From positions 12,303,908 through 12,367,907 of the forward strand of contig CM051457.1 in the NCBI GenBank assembly GCA_028274465.1: DNA of 64,000 bases, given 5' to 3'. The notes under the pieces are model-generated. The model was not told the DNA's origin. It worked only from the letters and a program-made list of their open reading frames with translations, and made no database searches. Both the position numbers and the translations under genes were made by a program. Source of the DNA: Plantago ovata (lineage: Eukaryota; Streptophyta; Magnoliopsida; Lamiales; Plantaginaceae). This document shows positions 22,089 to 34,209 of this stretch, piece after piece (position 1 is the stretch's first letter; each line of letters opens with the position of its first letter).

Positions 22089-24413
22089 ATGGCGACTAGT
22101 AAGCAAGCGACGTTTCTCCACGATGCTCTTTGTTCAATTTATGGCTGTGAATTTGTATTGATTTTAGAAATTTTCTGACAGGATTGCAGTATGAGAACAA
22201 CAGCGAGGTTGGGGTTTTCTCCAAGCTGACCAATGCTTATTGTCTCGTCGCAATTGGTGGCTCTGAGAACTTTTACAGGTATAAATAAATGATAATACAA
22301 ACTCTGTGGTTTTGTATTTGTTAATTGGAATGTTGTAGAATTCAGACGATTATTGTATTTTGGTAATTGGCAGTACATTTGAATCTGAGTTGGCTGATGT
22401 AATCCCCGTGGTTAAATCTTCTATTGCTGGCACTAGGATCATAGGCCGTATGTGTGCTGGTAAGAGTTGTGTGTTATTACTATGATGATTAGTAGTTCAT
22501 TTGGAATTGAAGGCGATGATGCTTACATCTATCTAACTACCATTTGCAGGAAACAAAAACGGATTACTATTGCCTCACACTACAACTGATCAAGGTTTTA
22601 CTCTTGTTACTTACGTATTACCTCACCAAACACTATCATTGTTATTAGAGTAAATTATAATGAAAGATGAATTGGTTTTTCATATTGTCACATGTGAAAC
22701 TCGTTGCTCTGTGTTACTCGTTTTTTATTTGATGTCGTTGCATTGCCTTATCATTTTTAGGATTCTTTGGATTACCCCCCCCCCCCCCCCCCCTCTCTTT
22801 ATAATCACCAAACAACAACATATAAGGTATTATGGAACTATTTGTTAAGAAATTGTGATGTTTGTATGACTTCTATGAACAGAGAACCTCTTTATGTAAG
22901 TTAGTCCAGAGATTCTTTAATGAGACCTGCTGTGCAAATTGTCTTACTGCATTGAGTACTGTCATTGATGTGACTTCAGAACTATTAGGAGTTGATTACC
23001 TTTATTTTCCTGGGTTCTATAATTGAGCCTACAACTTGGCACCTCATAGTTAGGGCACATGAAATAATCTGTCCCTGAATTTGTGTCTCTTTGCACACGC
23101 GCAGTTTTTACATGAGTTTTTCCTCCCCTTGATGAACTCTTTCTTTACCTATTACAGAACTTCAACATCTAAGGAACAGTCTACCAGATTCAGTTGTTGT
23201 TCAGCGCATTGAAGAGAGGTTATCTGCTCTGGGGAACTGCATTTCCTGTAATGACCATGTTGCTCTTACACATCCTGATCTGGATAAGGTAAGATTTTTA
23301 ACACTTGATATGAGCTCATCATATTTCAAAGATTAATATAGCTGCTGGCCTAAGTGTTATTCTGTCGGATAAGTCTGCCTTTTGGTTTAGTTAGTCTGTT
23401 TCTTGGTTTAGTCATAATGGCTATTCTGTTATTCATCATTCTGTTTTCTGCTTTAGCTGTGGGGATATAATTTACCAAGGTGCATCATTTATCTACTTCT
23501 TTTCCTCTGATTACTGCTTCCCAAGTGATTCAAATCTTAATTACAAATGGTTATTTTGTTTGATCAGAATTCAGAAACTTCTGTGGTAGCAGCCTAGCAG
23601 GATTCATTTTTCTGATCCAACTCCTTTAGTGCCAGATCAGATCAGGAAAAGTTTGTTTTTCCTGAACATTAGTAGAAAAAATCACTTCATTAATTGTGGA
23701 GTGTCAGAACAACTTGGTCGTGGTGTGTTTTTTTCCACAAGAATCACAGGTTGCACATTGCAAAATTCAAAATCAAATATACACTTTCAGAGGCATGGGA
23801 TTAAAATTTGCATATTTTTCTGTATCTTCCCGTGAAACTCCATCTGTAGCGGGATTTATGCATGTGAAGTGATAAGAACAAACAATCAGAGGATGCCAAA
23901 ATTTGAATGTGTTCCCTTGAAATTGTCCTGATTTACAACTGTTAAATGCTTGACCAGGAAACTGAGGAGATCATTGCTGATGTCCTTGGTGTAGAAGTTT
24001 TCAGGCAGACTGTTGCTGGCAATATACTTGTGGGCAGTTTCTGTGCATTTTCCAACAGAGGTGGTTTGGTATGACTTATTCTTTCTCTACAGCACCTGGT
24101 TATCAGTTTCCTTTTCAGCTTGCCTTATGCTTATGGCCACCTTATCTTTGTGCAGGTCCATCCCCATACATCTATAGAGGATTTGGATGAACTTTCTACC
24201 CTCCTTCAGGTCCCTTTGGTGGCTGGGACCGTAAATCGTGGCAGCGAAGTAATAGCAGCTGGCTTGGTAGTCAATGACTGGACAGCTTTCTGTGGATCAG
24301 ACACCACAGCCACCGAGTTGTCTGTTATAGAAAACGTTTTCAAGTTGAGAGAAGCTAAACCCAGTTCTCTTGTGGATGAGATGAGAAAATCATTGATCGA
24401 CACCTATGTTTAA
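22089..24413 (+). CDS. eIF6: Eukaryotic translation initiation factor 6 (eIF6)
   Basis: Seven exons: 22089-22098, 22182-22278, 22374-22459, 22550-22594, 23158-23288, 23958-24068 and 24156-24413, all with GT-AG borders and in phase. They give 245 residues, the usual eIF6 length. The protein starts [20 protein letters not shown] and contains [55 protein letters not shown] and [17 protein letters not shown], and it ends [10 protein letters not shown]. eIF6 binds the 60S ribosomal subunit, blocks premature joining to 40S, and is needed for late 60S maturation in nucleolus and cytoplasm. Exon 1 carries only ten coding bases. The leader holds two telo-boxes and a GGAAA microsatellite (about 21945-21970). 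Confidence 0.97.
22775..22793. repeat. Run of 19 C in eIF6 intron 4
   Basis: An uninterrupted cytosine homopolymer inside the intron between exons 4 and 5. Its length is likely polymorphic and error-prone in sequencing. Confidence 0.9.
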
Positions 24414-24451
24414 AGTCTCTGGACTTGTGCTTTAGTGTGTGTATGATCGAC

Positions 24452-24509
24452 GAATCTGTTACTGAAGACTACTCTCTGATGAATCGGTTACTGAAGACTA
24501 CTCTCTGTT
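24452..24509. repeat. 29-bp tandem duplication in the eIF6 3' flank
   Basis: GAATC(T/G)GTTACTGAAGAC followed by TACTCTCTG occurs twice, 29 bases apart, just downstream of the stop codon. Confidence 0.8.
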
Positions 24510-24879
24510 ATCTTTTTTGTTCTTTCCTTGTTACTGTTGTGTTTTGCTCAGACTGTTATCCCTGTAAAAGTCGGCTGGGTATTGAATCTGCTAAGTTTTC
24601 ATATTGAACTACTAAGTATTGGTGTTGATGCTACTTTGTGATCCTAATGCCAGAGAAATTATCGTGAGAATACCGAGTCCCTTTAATTATTTGGGCCTTA
24701 GAATGGAAAATTGTTCTTCCCACAATCATATTTGGGCCGTAGAATGGAAAATCGTTCTTTGAATATTTTTTTCGAACGACGATTGAATATCATATATTCC
24801 ACAATCCAATCAAGTACAAGCCGATATCAGTCAGGCATCCTTGAGTCAAAAACTTGTGAGCGATTAAGTTCAAAGATTT

Positions 24880-26030
24880 TGGACGGGAAGTAGTGCGGTG
24901 TAATTACCAAGCAATCACACCCAGAACCATCTTCTCCTTCTTGTGTTGTTTCTACTCAAATATCATCTTGTTGCCCGTATCCCATATGCAGTAGATAACC
25001 TCTACAAAGGCCATTTTCTGCACTTGTTTGCGCCAGTTCTTACTTTTGCTTCTTGGCTGAGCCACTCTATTTCCTCAACTAATGTTTGGCATGGGGTATG
25101 TGGTATTCGCAGCCATGCCAACACTTCACGCCATACAAACTGCATATCAGCTGAAAAAATAGGTGGTCATGCGATTCCTCTCCCTTGCACAGAACACAGC
25201 CCATCCGTCACAATTCCAAACTGTTGTAACGTGTCTTTCTCGCCAGTCTCTGCTGCAATGCCAACCATGTGATGAAGATTGATCTTGGCCGTGCCAAGTT
25301 GCCCAGAACTACAGATTTCCAGCCCACCTTTTGCCTGGGGCCAGTCCCTGATATATAGCTCGTGTGCTATATTTTTCGGTCGCCATTGCAGCTCTCCACG
25401 CGTCCAGTTTCCCATTTAACAACCCTTTAACTAACTATGAAGCCGACTTCAGCGGGGGTATAAATCATCCAATTGTTTGTTTTCAGATAATACCCATGTA
25501 TCCATTTCACCCATAATTTGTCTGATTTAACTTGAACATGCCACATAAGTTGAGCTATGAGAGCTTTGTTCCATCCATACAAAGCTATTAAGTTTAATCC
25601 ACCACAACCTATAGAGGGTCACATATACGATCCCAAGCAACCAATGCTTTACACGTCATCCTTTCCACTGCACAAGAAGCTACCACAAATGGATTCAATG
25701 TGGTGCAGGATACGTTTCGGCACCGGGAATATCTGTAACCAATAATTCGCCATAGAAAATAGGATACTCAATTAGTTGGCAACGCCCAGCATAGCTAAGG
25801 AGTTGCACACTCCAGTGTCGTAAACGGCTCAGAATTTTATCAAACAGCGGTGGTCGACAAGTTGTTGTAGTGAGCTTCTTGATGTCTAGGGGGACGCCAA
25901 GGTACCATACAGGAAGTTCTCCCTGTGCAAATCCCTTGTCCCGCATTCCGCAATATAATCTGCTTTTCAGTGTCCGTTACTCCACCAAGGAAGACTTTGC
26001 TTTTCCCCACATTCACACTCCAGTATCTTC
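24880..26030 (-). mobile_element. LINE (L1-type) relic, 3' part of ORF2
   Basis: Read on the minus strand from about 26030 down, the pieces follow L1-type ORF2 order: SVNVGKSKVFLGGV; GELPVWYLGVPLD..CRPPLFDKILSRLRHWSVQ..LSYAGRCQLIE (end of the reverse transcriptase region); CGGLNLIALYGWNKALIAQLMWH; then RSIFITWLALQQRLARK with a zinc-binding GCVLCKGEESHDHLFFQ motif. The frame shifts several times and stops occur, so the copy is dead. The promoter-proximal half of the element is absent, the usual result of 5' truncation during target-primed reverse transcription. Confidence 0.85.
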
Positions 26031-26138
26031 AGAGGACACAGCTTGATAGCTCATGCTATTTTATTACATTAAGATACTAAATTACTGTATTGTTACTCTA
26101 TCCGATATCAAGCGCTTCACTTTGTCATTGATGAAACC

Positions 26139-26194
26139 AGACAAGAGATGGAGTTTTTTTTTTTTTTCTTTGAAAGAAGACAAGAGATGGAGTT
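26139..26194 (-). mobile_element. Tiny retro-insertion scar: A/T tract between 17-bp direct repeats
   Basis: AGACAAGAGATGGAGTT at 26139-26155 is repeated exactly at 26178-26194. Between them lie a T-run of about 12 and CTTTGAAAGA. On the minus strand this is about ten bases plus a poly(A) tail bounded by a target duplication, as expected for an extremely 5'-truncated L1-driven insertion. A filler-type repair event is an alternative. Confidence 0.6.
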
Positions 26195-26199
26195 AGTTT

Positions 26200-28400
26200 A
26201 TAAGATTGTATGATTGAATCATATTCGAAGGGATGGGAATGAGCTTGAGCATAGATTAACTAAGGATATAGAAGACGTCAGTATGGACTTGTTTTAGCTG
26301 GCGTTGCTCAGAAAAAGCCCTCTTACAGTCACACCATAAAACGAAGAATTCGCACTCCTCGATTGGCAAAAGTATGACCCTCTATACAACAGATATGCAT
26401 CAAACTCAAAGTGACTGCCTGGCACTGTAATGTGGGCGATTAGTGAAAGGTAGTAACTAGGTAAGACTTGGAACAATTCACAGGTTGTACACACATCCAT
26501 GAGTAACAAGGTATACGATGGTCAGGCATCAATCCGGGAAGCAGAGTAATCTACTCGGTTGGCAAACAAAAGCAATGCATACAGTAATGGTCGCAATGAA
26601 ATTTTGAGACAGGCCCAACTGAATGTAATGAAGTGCACAAATTGCCAGGATGATTAATAGTAATATAGACTATAGAGATGTGCTGGGCCTGGTGGACTGG
26701 ATGCCAAGGAAAGGAGAGATGACTCTACCACAAGCAAACATTCGGTAACTCAAAATTACTTTCAAAACAACTCCAAAGAAAAAATATACAAGGACGACAA
26801 GTTTTTTGTAGTTCCACGTTTTTTTTGCAACCAAACGTTCAAAATGTATACTCTTGACAACTTAAGCATCGATGTCATTTCATTGTCTCATCCATGCAGA
26901 AAGGAGTCCATCATCGCTTGAATCAAATCTTTATATGTTTTCCACATGGTCAAAACTGCAAAAATGAATTTGTTAGTTCACAATTCACAGTATTTAGAGT
27001 TATTATCAATGATCAACCAAAAAGGAAAATCCACAAGGCACAAATAATCATACATGCATCACTAATCTGGTTATGTATAAAAGACCTTGCAGAAGGGTCA
27101 GGGAATACTAGATAGATACAGACTAATGAAGTAAAATTAAGACACTAAGATACTGAAATACCTCCCACTCTCCCAGCCAATAACACATGCACGTACACCA
27201 ACTTCACCAAAGGGTAACATTAATAAAAATAAGTAAATAACAATCTAAACACAGTAAATAAACAGCACCGGTATCTTTTTAACAACCCCATTCCCCAGTG
27301 CACATCGCAACTTCAAAAAATGTCATCGTTGTATCAGTTTGAATACAGTCTTGTTGAAGAAGCTGCTTTTAATTGACATCTAACTTCAGTATTTTTATAA
27401 AAGCAAGCGCAGGTTATATTCTCCATGAACCATACAAGTGTCTTTATATTAATGCTTTTCCAGTTACTAGTCCACTTGAATTTATTGTTCCCTTAACATG
27501 GCAAATCTGTTTTTGGTTATTAACACAAGAAAAAAATTAATATCTAGAAGAATTTGCAGAGATAATAGTATTGCAATGCATTCAAGACTAATCAGCTTGA
27601 TAATAATGGAGAATTCTGTAGAATCATTCATATCCTACAATTATGATGGGGGTGGGGGTGGGTGGGGCGAAGGTGTGGTGGTTAAGGAAAGGAAAAAGCT
27701 ATTCATTGGTATGGGCTAGCATTTAGAAGCCGGATTATGCCAAGCATAAATACATAATGGCTAGAGCTAGCCTAATAAATCTTAGGCTAGAGCACTAACA
27801 GATTTCAAAGCATTTCCTTCCATTCCCATCACGTTCACAACCTCGCTTCATTTTCACTCTCACCGACTCATGCAATCATGCTACTCAAACCACAATATCT
27901 GCAGGCCCTAAACAAGCTCCTGCTCATTACCCCTAAATATTCAGAGAACAGGAAAAATGAAGTTCCACATTTCAATTTGTGTTAGATTGTATAATTTTTT
28001 GTAGGTTGTAAACATTTATTTAAACCATATATTGTGAATAAGGGTATTTTATTGTATCTTGTAAAAATTTATTTAAACCATATAATGTGAATTAAGGGAA
28101 TTATATTAAATGGAACAAACGTTTCAATTCTCTGCCTTCTGTTACACGTAAAATAGGCCTAAATTGCAACATAATGCCAAAAGAGTAGCACAACACAGTG
28201 ACTTTTTGTGCTGATATGCATTCACTAAAATCTTGAATAAGCCGTTTCGATCATGGAACTTAGTTGTGCTTTAAAAAAAATTCCAACAGCAAAAATAAGT
28301 ACATGCAACAATCAGCTCAATTCTCATATTATACTCCAACAATCCGGCAATACAGTATGTTATGTTGATAAGTCTTGTCATGGAATGATTTTTTCTGATG
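26200..28400. other. Intergenic, 2.2 kb without a supported gene
   Basis: No exon recognised on either strand. Contains a GGGGGTGGG-rich stretch at about 27647-27665 and an approximate tandem pair (about 56 bp period) of AATTTATTTAAACCATATA near 28012 and 28068. Confidence 0.4.
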
Positions 28401-28409
28401 CATGCTAAG

Positions 28410-28844
28410 CAGGGCCATCTTGGAGATTTAGAAGGCCCTGTGCAAACTTTCAAGTGAGGCCTCAAGTTATAACGTAACAGGAAATAATCAAATTTATATG
28501 GAAACAACATTTTAGAAAATCATTCCGTAAGTAATTGAAATGATTTTTCTAATAAAACATTGTAAACAACTAAACGATCACTTCAAAAGTGCAACTCTTC
28601 TAGAGTTCTTTGAATCAAAATCATTAATTAAATCTTCAGTAATGGGATATTGAGAATAATTAGGGATAAGGGACACAAAAAAGAGGTTGAAGTGTAAAGG
28701 GAGCCAGAAAGCTGTGTTCTGTTTCGTTTCTAATTCCAATGCATTTAATTTAGTTTTTTAAAGCCTAGTATTGAGCCTGGGGGGCCTAGGAAATGCAAGT
28801 CCCTAAGCGGTTGGGCTGCCCACTCATGCTTAGAGAAGGGCCTG
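28410..28844. mobile_element. hAT-like MITE with near-perfect 8-bp TSD
   Basis: The ends are CAGGGCCAT and, read inward from the right, CAGGCCCTT. Flanks ATGCTAAG (28402-28409) and ATGCTAAT (28845-28852) match in 7 of 8 positions. Inside are AAGGCCCTGTGCAAA and GGGGGGCCTAGG, typical of an old GGCCC-rich plant hAT family. 435 bp, non-coding. Confidence 0.75.
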
Positions 28845-28852
28845 ATGCTAAT

Positions 28853-29185
28853 ATGGGTACTTCGGAGAGTAACTAATGATTTGAGTTATTAAACCAAAAT
28901 TGTAAAATACTTTATGTTACTCAGAGAGCTAGGGTTTGCTATAATCAGATACCCGAGTTATTTATGTTCATACTTGATAGGAAATATTATAGAGACGAGC
29001 TTTAGCTTTAATCAAGGAACAAATACCCTGGACAAAGATGGTTACTTGAGTATTTAGTGCTATCATTTCCTAGTCAAAACAAAGCTGGGAATCAACTCCT
29101 CGAATGCAATCATTCATGATGAATTTAGTGATATCAAACAGAATTACAACGATATAGTGATAGTTTAGCAGATTACCATATTTAA
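28853..29185. other. Spacer between two transposable elements
   Basis: AT-rich, no gene seen. Confidence 0.4.
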
Positions 29186-29187
29186 TA

Positions 29188-29443
29188 CTTCCTCCGGAAA
29201 CTTAATAGTTTTACACTTTATTTTTGTTGACTTTTCGATGCCCGGTTTGACCTCAAATTAATAATAACTCGTTACGAAAAGATAGTTTAAAAAATTATAT
29301 TATGAAAGTATACTTCTTATATTTGTATAATATAACATTTAAAATTAATTTTTTCATAATCAATTATGATTAATTTGAGGTCAAACCGAACATAAAAAAG
29401 TCAACAAAAACAAAGTGTAAAACTATTAAGTTTCCGGAGGAAG
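29188..29443. mobile_element. Stowaway MITE, well preserved
   Basis: 256 bp with TA at 29186-29187 and 29444-29445. The left terminus is CTTCCTCCGGAAACTTAATA and the right one pairs as TATTAAG then TTTCCGGAGGAAG. The arms also pair through TTTACACTTTATTTTTGTTG and TTTGACCTCAAATTAA. A Stowaway-type hairpin of the same length as the copy at 18459. Confidence 0.92.
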
Positions 29444-29449
29444 TAGAAG

Positions 29450-30598
29450 ATTACAATCTCTTTTTATTAATTTAGGATGACCAGGGTAAGAAGAATTCTG
29501 ATGCAATGTCATCAGTTTTTTCTGCAGCAATCTTAATCTAAAAAACTCATACTCCACACACCTTGAAAAGTGGAGTACAAGCACAGGATAAATTCTAGCA
29601 TCTAAAGTGTCACACACACAAATGTCCTATACAGAACGAAAAAGCTATCACAATTATACCCAAGGCGTTTTCATCTCACCATTATTCGAAACCCAAGTCA
29701 AATTAGCTATATCTCTTGACGTAATTGATATTTCTATTTAAACAAGAGCACAAGAGATTACAAATTAATGTGTAATGCAATTTTACAAATTAGTCTCAGC
29801 TTAAGAGTATTCGTCTTTCTTATAGCGTCAACAATGTTTATGGAACTTGCTCACCCAAGTCTTTTATCCAGATTTTCAAGAGAGAGTTCTTAGATGGTTT
29901 ACTACACTAGACACGATTCTAGCTTCTTCCCTCACCTTTCGCATGGACTGCAATATGTAAATTCAAAACTGTAACTAATTACATTAAATGAAGTCCCAAT
30001 TCACATACATACTAGAGTCTCATGGAAGATTTACTGCACACACTGCATATTAAATCCATAGTAAAGACTACATAATGGCAAATCCAAACGAAAAATCCCA
30101 AGTTACACTAGTGTACCATATCAAGATTCCAGAGAACGTAGAGCAGCACAACAGACTACTGTACATCATTAGAAACCAGAAATAGATTACAACCGTTCGT
30201 ATATAAACGTAGGATCCTTATATGACATCATACTTCCATAACTCCTGTACAGAAATGCATCCAACTTGGTGATTTTAGATAGATTATACTGTCTATGTAG
30301 GCCGACGTCCTTTTTAAGGCCATTGCTAATGAGATTAACTACCTAGATGGGCTAAGCCTCTATTGTGCTCTAACTAGAAAGTTGGCAAAGTCTCTGAATC
30401 CCTTGTGATGGACGAGAAGTCTCTCGAGCAGAGCATAATTTCTCCAAACACTTAAGTTTACTTTGTTAGTTTCAAAAGACAAGGCTATAAATGGCAGAGG
30501 CTACACCGCATAAGGTATCATTCAGAAATTTAACTCATCACGCAAATAAAATGTAAAAACATAAATAGTGTCAGAATTAAAAGGTGTACCTAAACCAC
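29450..30598. other. Intergenic and 3' flank of the RING gene
   Basis: No exon recognised. The part nearest 30600 is presumably 3' UTR of the minus-strand RING-H2 gene. Confidence 0.4.
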
Positions 30599-30600
30599 AA

Positions 30601-31545
30601 TTAGTGGGATTCGTGATTCTGCTGATCTTGATAGCCACCAGCCGAACCTGACCCTGAATCGAATCCACCAAATAACCACGGCAACGTTATAGTAAGCCTC
30701 CTCTCGACTGTCCTGGGTCCTGAAGCCCCACCGCCATCATTACCACTACCACGGCCACTATTATTATCATTAGTAGTAGTACTACTACCAGCAGTGGCTC
30801 CAGACCTTCCACTCAAGCCACTACTCCTGTTCTCATAGTCGGGATCATCAGTAGGCAGCTCATAACGACACACAGGACAAGAATTATGCATCTCAAGCCA
30901 GGGAAGAATACAGTCCTCATGATAAACATGGTTGCAAGGCATCTGTTTTACCAATGTTCCCAACTCAAAGTCATCTTTGCACACAGCACACTGCGCCAGC
31001 TCAGATTTCATCAATTCCTCATCAACATTAATACTCGGCAACCCTTGGACAGCAGACTTAGCAGCAGGAGGAGTACCATACCGATTAGGATCATTCTCAG
31101 CAAGTTGCTGAATCAACTGCTCAAACCCTGGCCCCATGAAATAGTCCCCCATATTGGCAGGAGCATGGCCGTCATCCACGACGAACTGATAATCAACGCC
31201 ACTGGCACGGCGGTTGGCTAAGAGGTTAATGAGGTAGGACATCGGGTCGAAAGCATCAGCATCAGCAGCAGCATCAGATGGTCCAAAGGAAGCTTCGAAA
31301 TCGCGATGGGTAGGGTTAGAGGCTGAAAATAACTGAGAGAGGAGGAGGGAGAAAGGGTCCCGTAAGAAGGCTTCTGGTATGTTAGGGTTAGGGTTTGGAT
31401 CATTGTACTCTTCGACAAAACCGGAGTTGCAGGTCGGGCAGAGGGGATCCGCGTTTGGTAAGGGGTAAATACGAACGGTGTGCTCACATTGGTGGCAAAA
31501 GTACATCTGTGGACTGTCCGCCACCGCCACGCCGCCGGATGACAT
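30601..31545 (-). CDS. RING-H2 E3 ubiquitin ligase with N-terminal zinc ribbon
   Basis: A single exon of 314 residues. The start MSSGGVAVADSPQMYFC is chosen over an ATG 42 bases upstream because related proteins begin this way. An N-terminal zinc-ribbon (C17, C20, C36, C39: YFCHQC..DPLCPTC) is followed by a low-complexity middle. A RING-H2 finger follows, with C186, C189, C204, H206, H209, C212, C223 and C226 (CAVCKDDFELGTLV..CNHVYHEDCILPWLEMHNSCPVC). The tail is Gly/Ser/Asn-rich and ends near TLPWLFGGFDSG. This layout matches the plant RING1-like/zinc_ribbon_9 ligases, which take E2-ubiquitin through the RING. The substrate is unknown. All zinc ligands are present, so I expect an active enzyme. 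Confidence 0.93.
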   Translation of the reverse strand: MSSGGVAVADSPQMYFCHQCEHTVRIYPLPNADPLCPTCNSGFVEEYNDPNPNPNIPEAFLRDPFSLLLSQLFSASNPTHRDFEASFGPSDAAADADAFDPMSYLINLLANRRASGVDYQFVVDDGHAPANMGDYFMGPGFEQLIQQLAENDPNRYGTPPAAKSAVQGLPSINVDEELMKSELAQCAVCKDDFELGTLVKQMPCNHVYHEDCILPWLEMHNSCPVCRYELPTDDPDYENRSSGLSGRSGATAGSSTTTNDNNSGRGSGNDGGGASGPRTVERRLTITLPWLFGGFDSGSGSAGGYQDQQNHESH

Positions 31546-31619
31546 CGAAATTTCAGGTTTGGTCACGAAAAGAAGAGAGATTTTCACTATTGTCGAACAA
31601 CTGAAGCCTAAACTGTAAA

Positions 31620-32305
31620 AAGGGGCGTCTTGTATACTATACGGTTTTGTATTTAGTACTCCATATTCGGTTTTTACACTTTAGTCCACCTAGTTTGTTG
31701 ATACCACAAACTCGCCCCAAAACATTCTTTTTTACGAGTGTATAAGTTTTACTTCTATTACACAAAAATCATTCAAATATAAAAGTCGATTAATAACAAC
31801 GTTCCAAAAGCCTCTCCATGTGCACTTTATACATATTATAAACCAAATATACATAATATCTCATTGAACACAATAATCATTATTTCTACCATAACTAGAA
31901 CAATGAGTTCTAACAATTGTTGTACAAAAATATATACGAGTATTAATTTTGAACTTTCAAAATGCCATACACTAATTCAACTCATCTTCTTTTGCCTTTT
32001 TTTCATCAATTAGCCCGTTCACATCCGTATCACACCCACGGTGGTTAGTGTGCACATCAATTATAGTACCAGTTTCCCAAACTTTCTATGTTTCGAAAAT
32101 CGAAACAATTAAAATCTGACTTTTGTAAATTAGAAAAACTTAGTTACTCAAATGTAATTTTACATTTCAGGAATCATAGAAAACGAAAACTAGAGAGAGA
32201 AAAATCAGGGAACTGTGATGATCCTTCTTATCTTATTATTATTTTCAATTTTGTTTTTGTTTTCTTCTGTTCTTTAAAATTAATAACTCATAAATTGAGC
32301 GCCAC
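31620..32305. other. Bidirectional promoter region
   Basis: About 760 bases separate the divergent start codons of the RING-H2 gene (minus) and thioredoxin x (plus). AT-rich, with no additional gene. Confidence 0.45.
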
Positions 32306-32309
32306 TCAA

Positions 32310-32390
32310 ATGAGCGTAGCAGCAAGCAACCTCAATCCCTTCCATGGAGATGACAATGGCGATGCACACGTCATCTGCTTTCACTCATAA
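32310..32390 (+). promoter_or_regulatory. Upstream ORF overlapping the thioredoxin x start
   Basis: An ATG 34 bases before the main ATG opens a 26-residue frame ([20 protein letters not shown]...) in another frame, and it ends inside the main coding region. If it lies in the transcript, it would lower translation from the main start. Confidence 0.4.
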
Positions 32391-34202
32391 GCTCCCCTAC
32401 TCTCCATCTCTCTCTCCAATTCGTGCAATTACTTTACCAACGGTTACCGGAGTATGGAGGCAGCGCATTAAAACGACGCCGTTGGCTTGGTCGAAGAAGT
32501 CGCCGTCTTCGTTGGCCGTGATCAGATGCGGTGGCGCAGTGCGCGAGATTAAGGAGGCTGAATTCGAGGACGTCGTATTGAAGTCGGACCGACCAGTGCT
32601 GGTTGAATTCGTTGCCACATGGTGCGGTCCCTGCCGCTTGATTGCCCCTGCTGTTCAGTCCCTTGCTCAGGTTTGCAACGATTCATTTATCTATTGCTCA
32701 TTTGTTGTTCACATTTATGTGTGGTTTATACGGAATTGCTTACAGTTAGAGTTTATCCTCCTATTATTATAGTGCAATAACTTAATTGGGGATATTAATG
32801 GAGATTTGGATTTACAGTGTATGAGGCTATGAGCGCTCATGATGATGATTTAATACTATCATACGCACTACGCAATGTCGACAGGGATTTAGTGTCAATT
32901 TGCAAATGCATCTGACTATTAGAAGTGCTAAAGTGAAGCTTTATGTATTTACTTAATCAGGTTAATGGCAATTTTTTTTGGTTTTGATACAAATAATGTA
33001 TGATCAGTTTTAAAACAATTAGGCTCCATATCGTGTCTATTGCCAGGAGTAAACAATGCTATTCTGTTTTCTTTAATCATGTTGTAACATCAGTAGACAT
33101 CTTTGTTTACCAGTTTTTACCAGTTTAAGAGTATTTAGATCTGTGATAGTTTTGTTAGATCGACCTAGGGATACTAAAATGCACATTATAAATCCTGAGG
33201 TGTAGGATGCAACTTGTAACAGGACGTTGGTCATGCATTTACAATGAGAAATCGTGGGAGTGAGCTTGGGTTTTCTCACTTTCTGTGAATTTGAGTCATT
33301 TGGAAAAGCCGTAAGAATGAATAACTAACATATGCTTTATAGGTCGTGTTCAGGTAGAAAGAAAACAGGCATATCAGAAAACTGAAACTTTTCTACGATT
33401 ATGCATGATAAAGTCTGTTAAGTGCTTAGCACTTTTGGGGTATAAAGCCTTACTGGCATTCCAATTGACACTGAACTCACCATCCATTTTCAGTGGTACA
33501 CGCTCCAAGGCTCTCTAAGCGACACATTTGATTTTTATCTTTTTAGGTCATTCATGAAAGCTTTGATTTCGAAGATAGTGTTGATTTTAAGAACTAGTAT
33601 CATCTAAAATGAATACTTATGGAGATAGCCCCCCTTGTAACCCCCTTTCACGTGAGTTCTTTTGCTATTCTCTTCTTCCTTGTTCTTGATTTGGTATGGC
33701 AGTGATATAAGCCGCGGAATTCACATATTCAGCATCATTTCGCACCTCCCATGTGGTAAAGAATAAATTTCAAAGGGGATCAAAATTACGTATTAGCAAT
33801 GAATCAATGTGTTCACCTAATGTTTCAAAGATGTATAACAAACTTGTGTTCAGCTTATATGTGCTTACCTGATTATTTGCTGTATAGAACATTCCTCATG
33901 TTTACAGATATCTGTGAAATAATGAATAATATATTTTTGAAGTTTTTGTTCATAAAATTGTTATGTTACTGACTTTCTCCCCTGAAACTTCATAGGAATA
34001 TGAAGACAAACTGACGGTAGTGAAAGTGGATCATGATTTAAACCCCAGGCTAATCGAAGAATACAAGGTTTATGGCTTGCCAGCATTAATTGTCTTCCAA
34101 AATGGGAAGGAAGTCCCAAATAGCAGGAGAGAAGGTGCAATAACGAAATCTAAACTTAAAGAGTACGTTGATAATTTTCTGGAATCAGTATCTACTGTTT
34201 AG
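32344..34202 (+). CDS. TRX-X: Thioredoxin x, chloroplastic
   Basis: Two exons, 32344-32670 and 33996-34202, with donor GCTCAG|GTTTGC and acceptor CTTCATAG, both phase 0. They encode 177 residues. The first 60 or so are Ser/Thr/Arg-rich and lack acidic residues after the first few, typical of a chloroplast transit peptide. The mature part has [30 protein letters not shown], with the redox pair C94/C97, and exon 2 gives [32 protein letters not shown] with the cis-proline loop. Trx x is a plastid thioredoxin that reduces 2-Cys peroxiredoxins. The 1.3-kb intron has no recognised insertion. Several ATGs crowd the start (MEMTMAM); the first is used. Confidence 0.93.
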
Positions 34203-34209
34203 ACTTCTT

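Noticed and set aside
24880-26030. Considered as an LTR retrotransposon polymerase region
   Set aside because: The order (reverse transcriptase end followed by the zinc-binding RVT tail) and absence of LTRs, integrase or RNase H fit an L1-type LINE.
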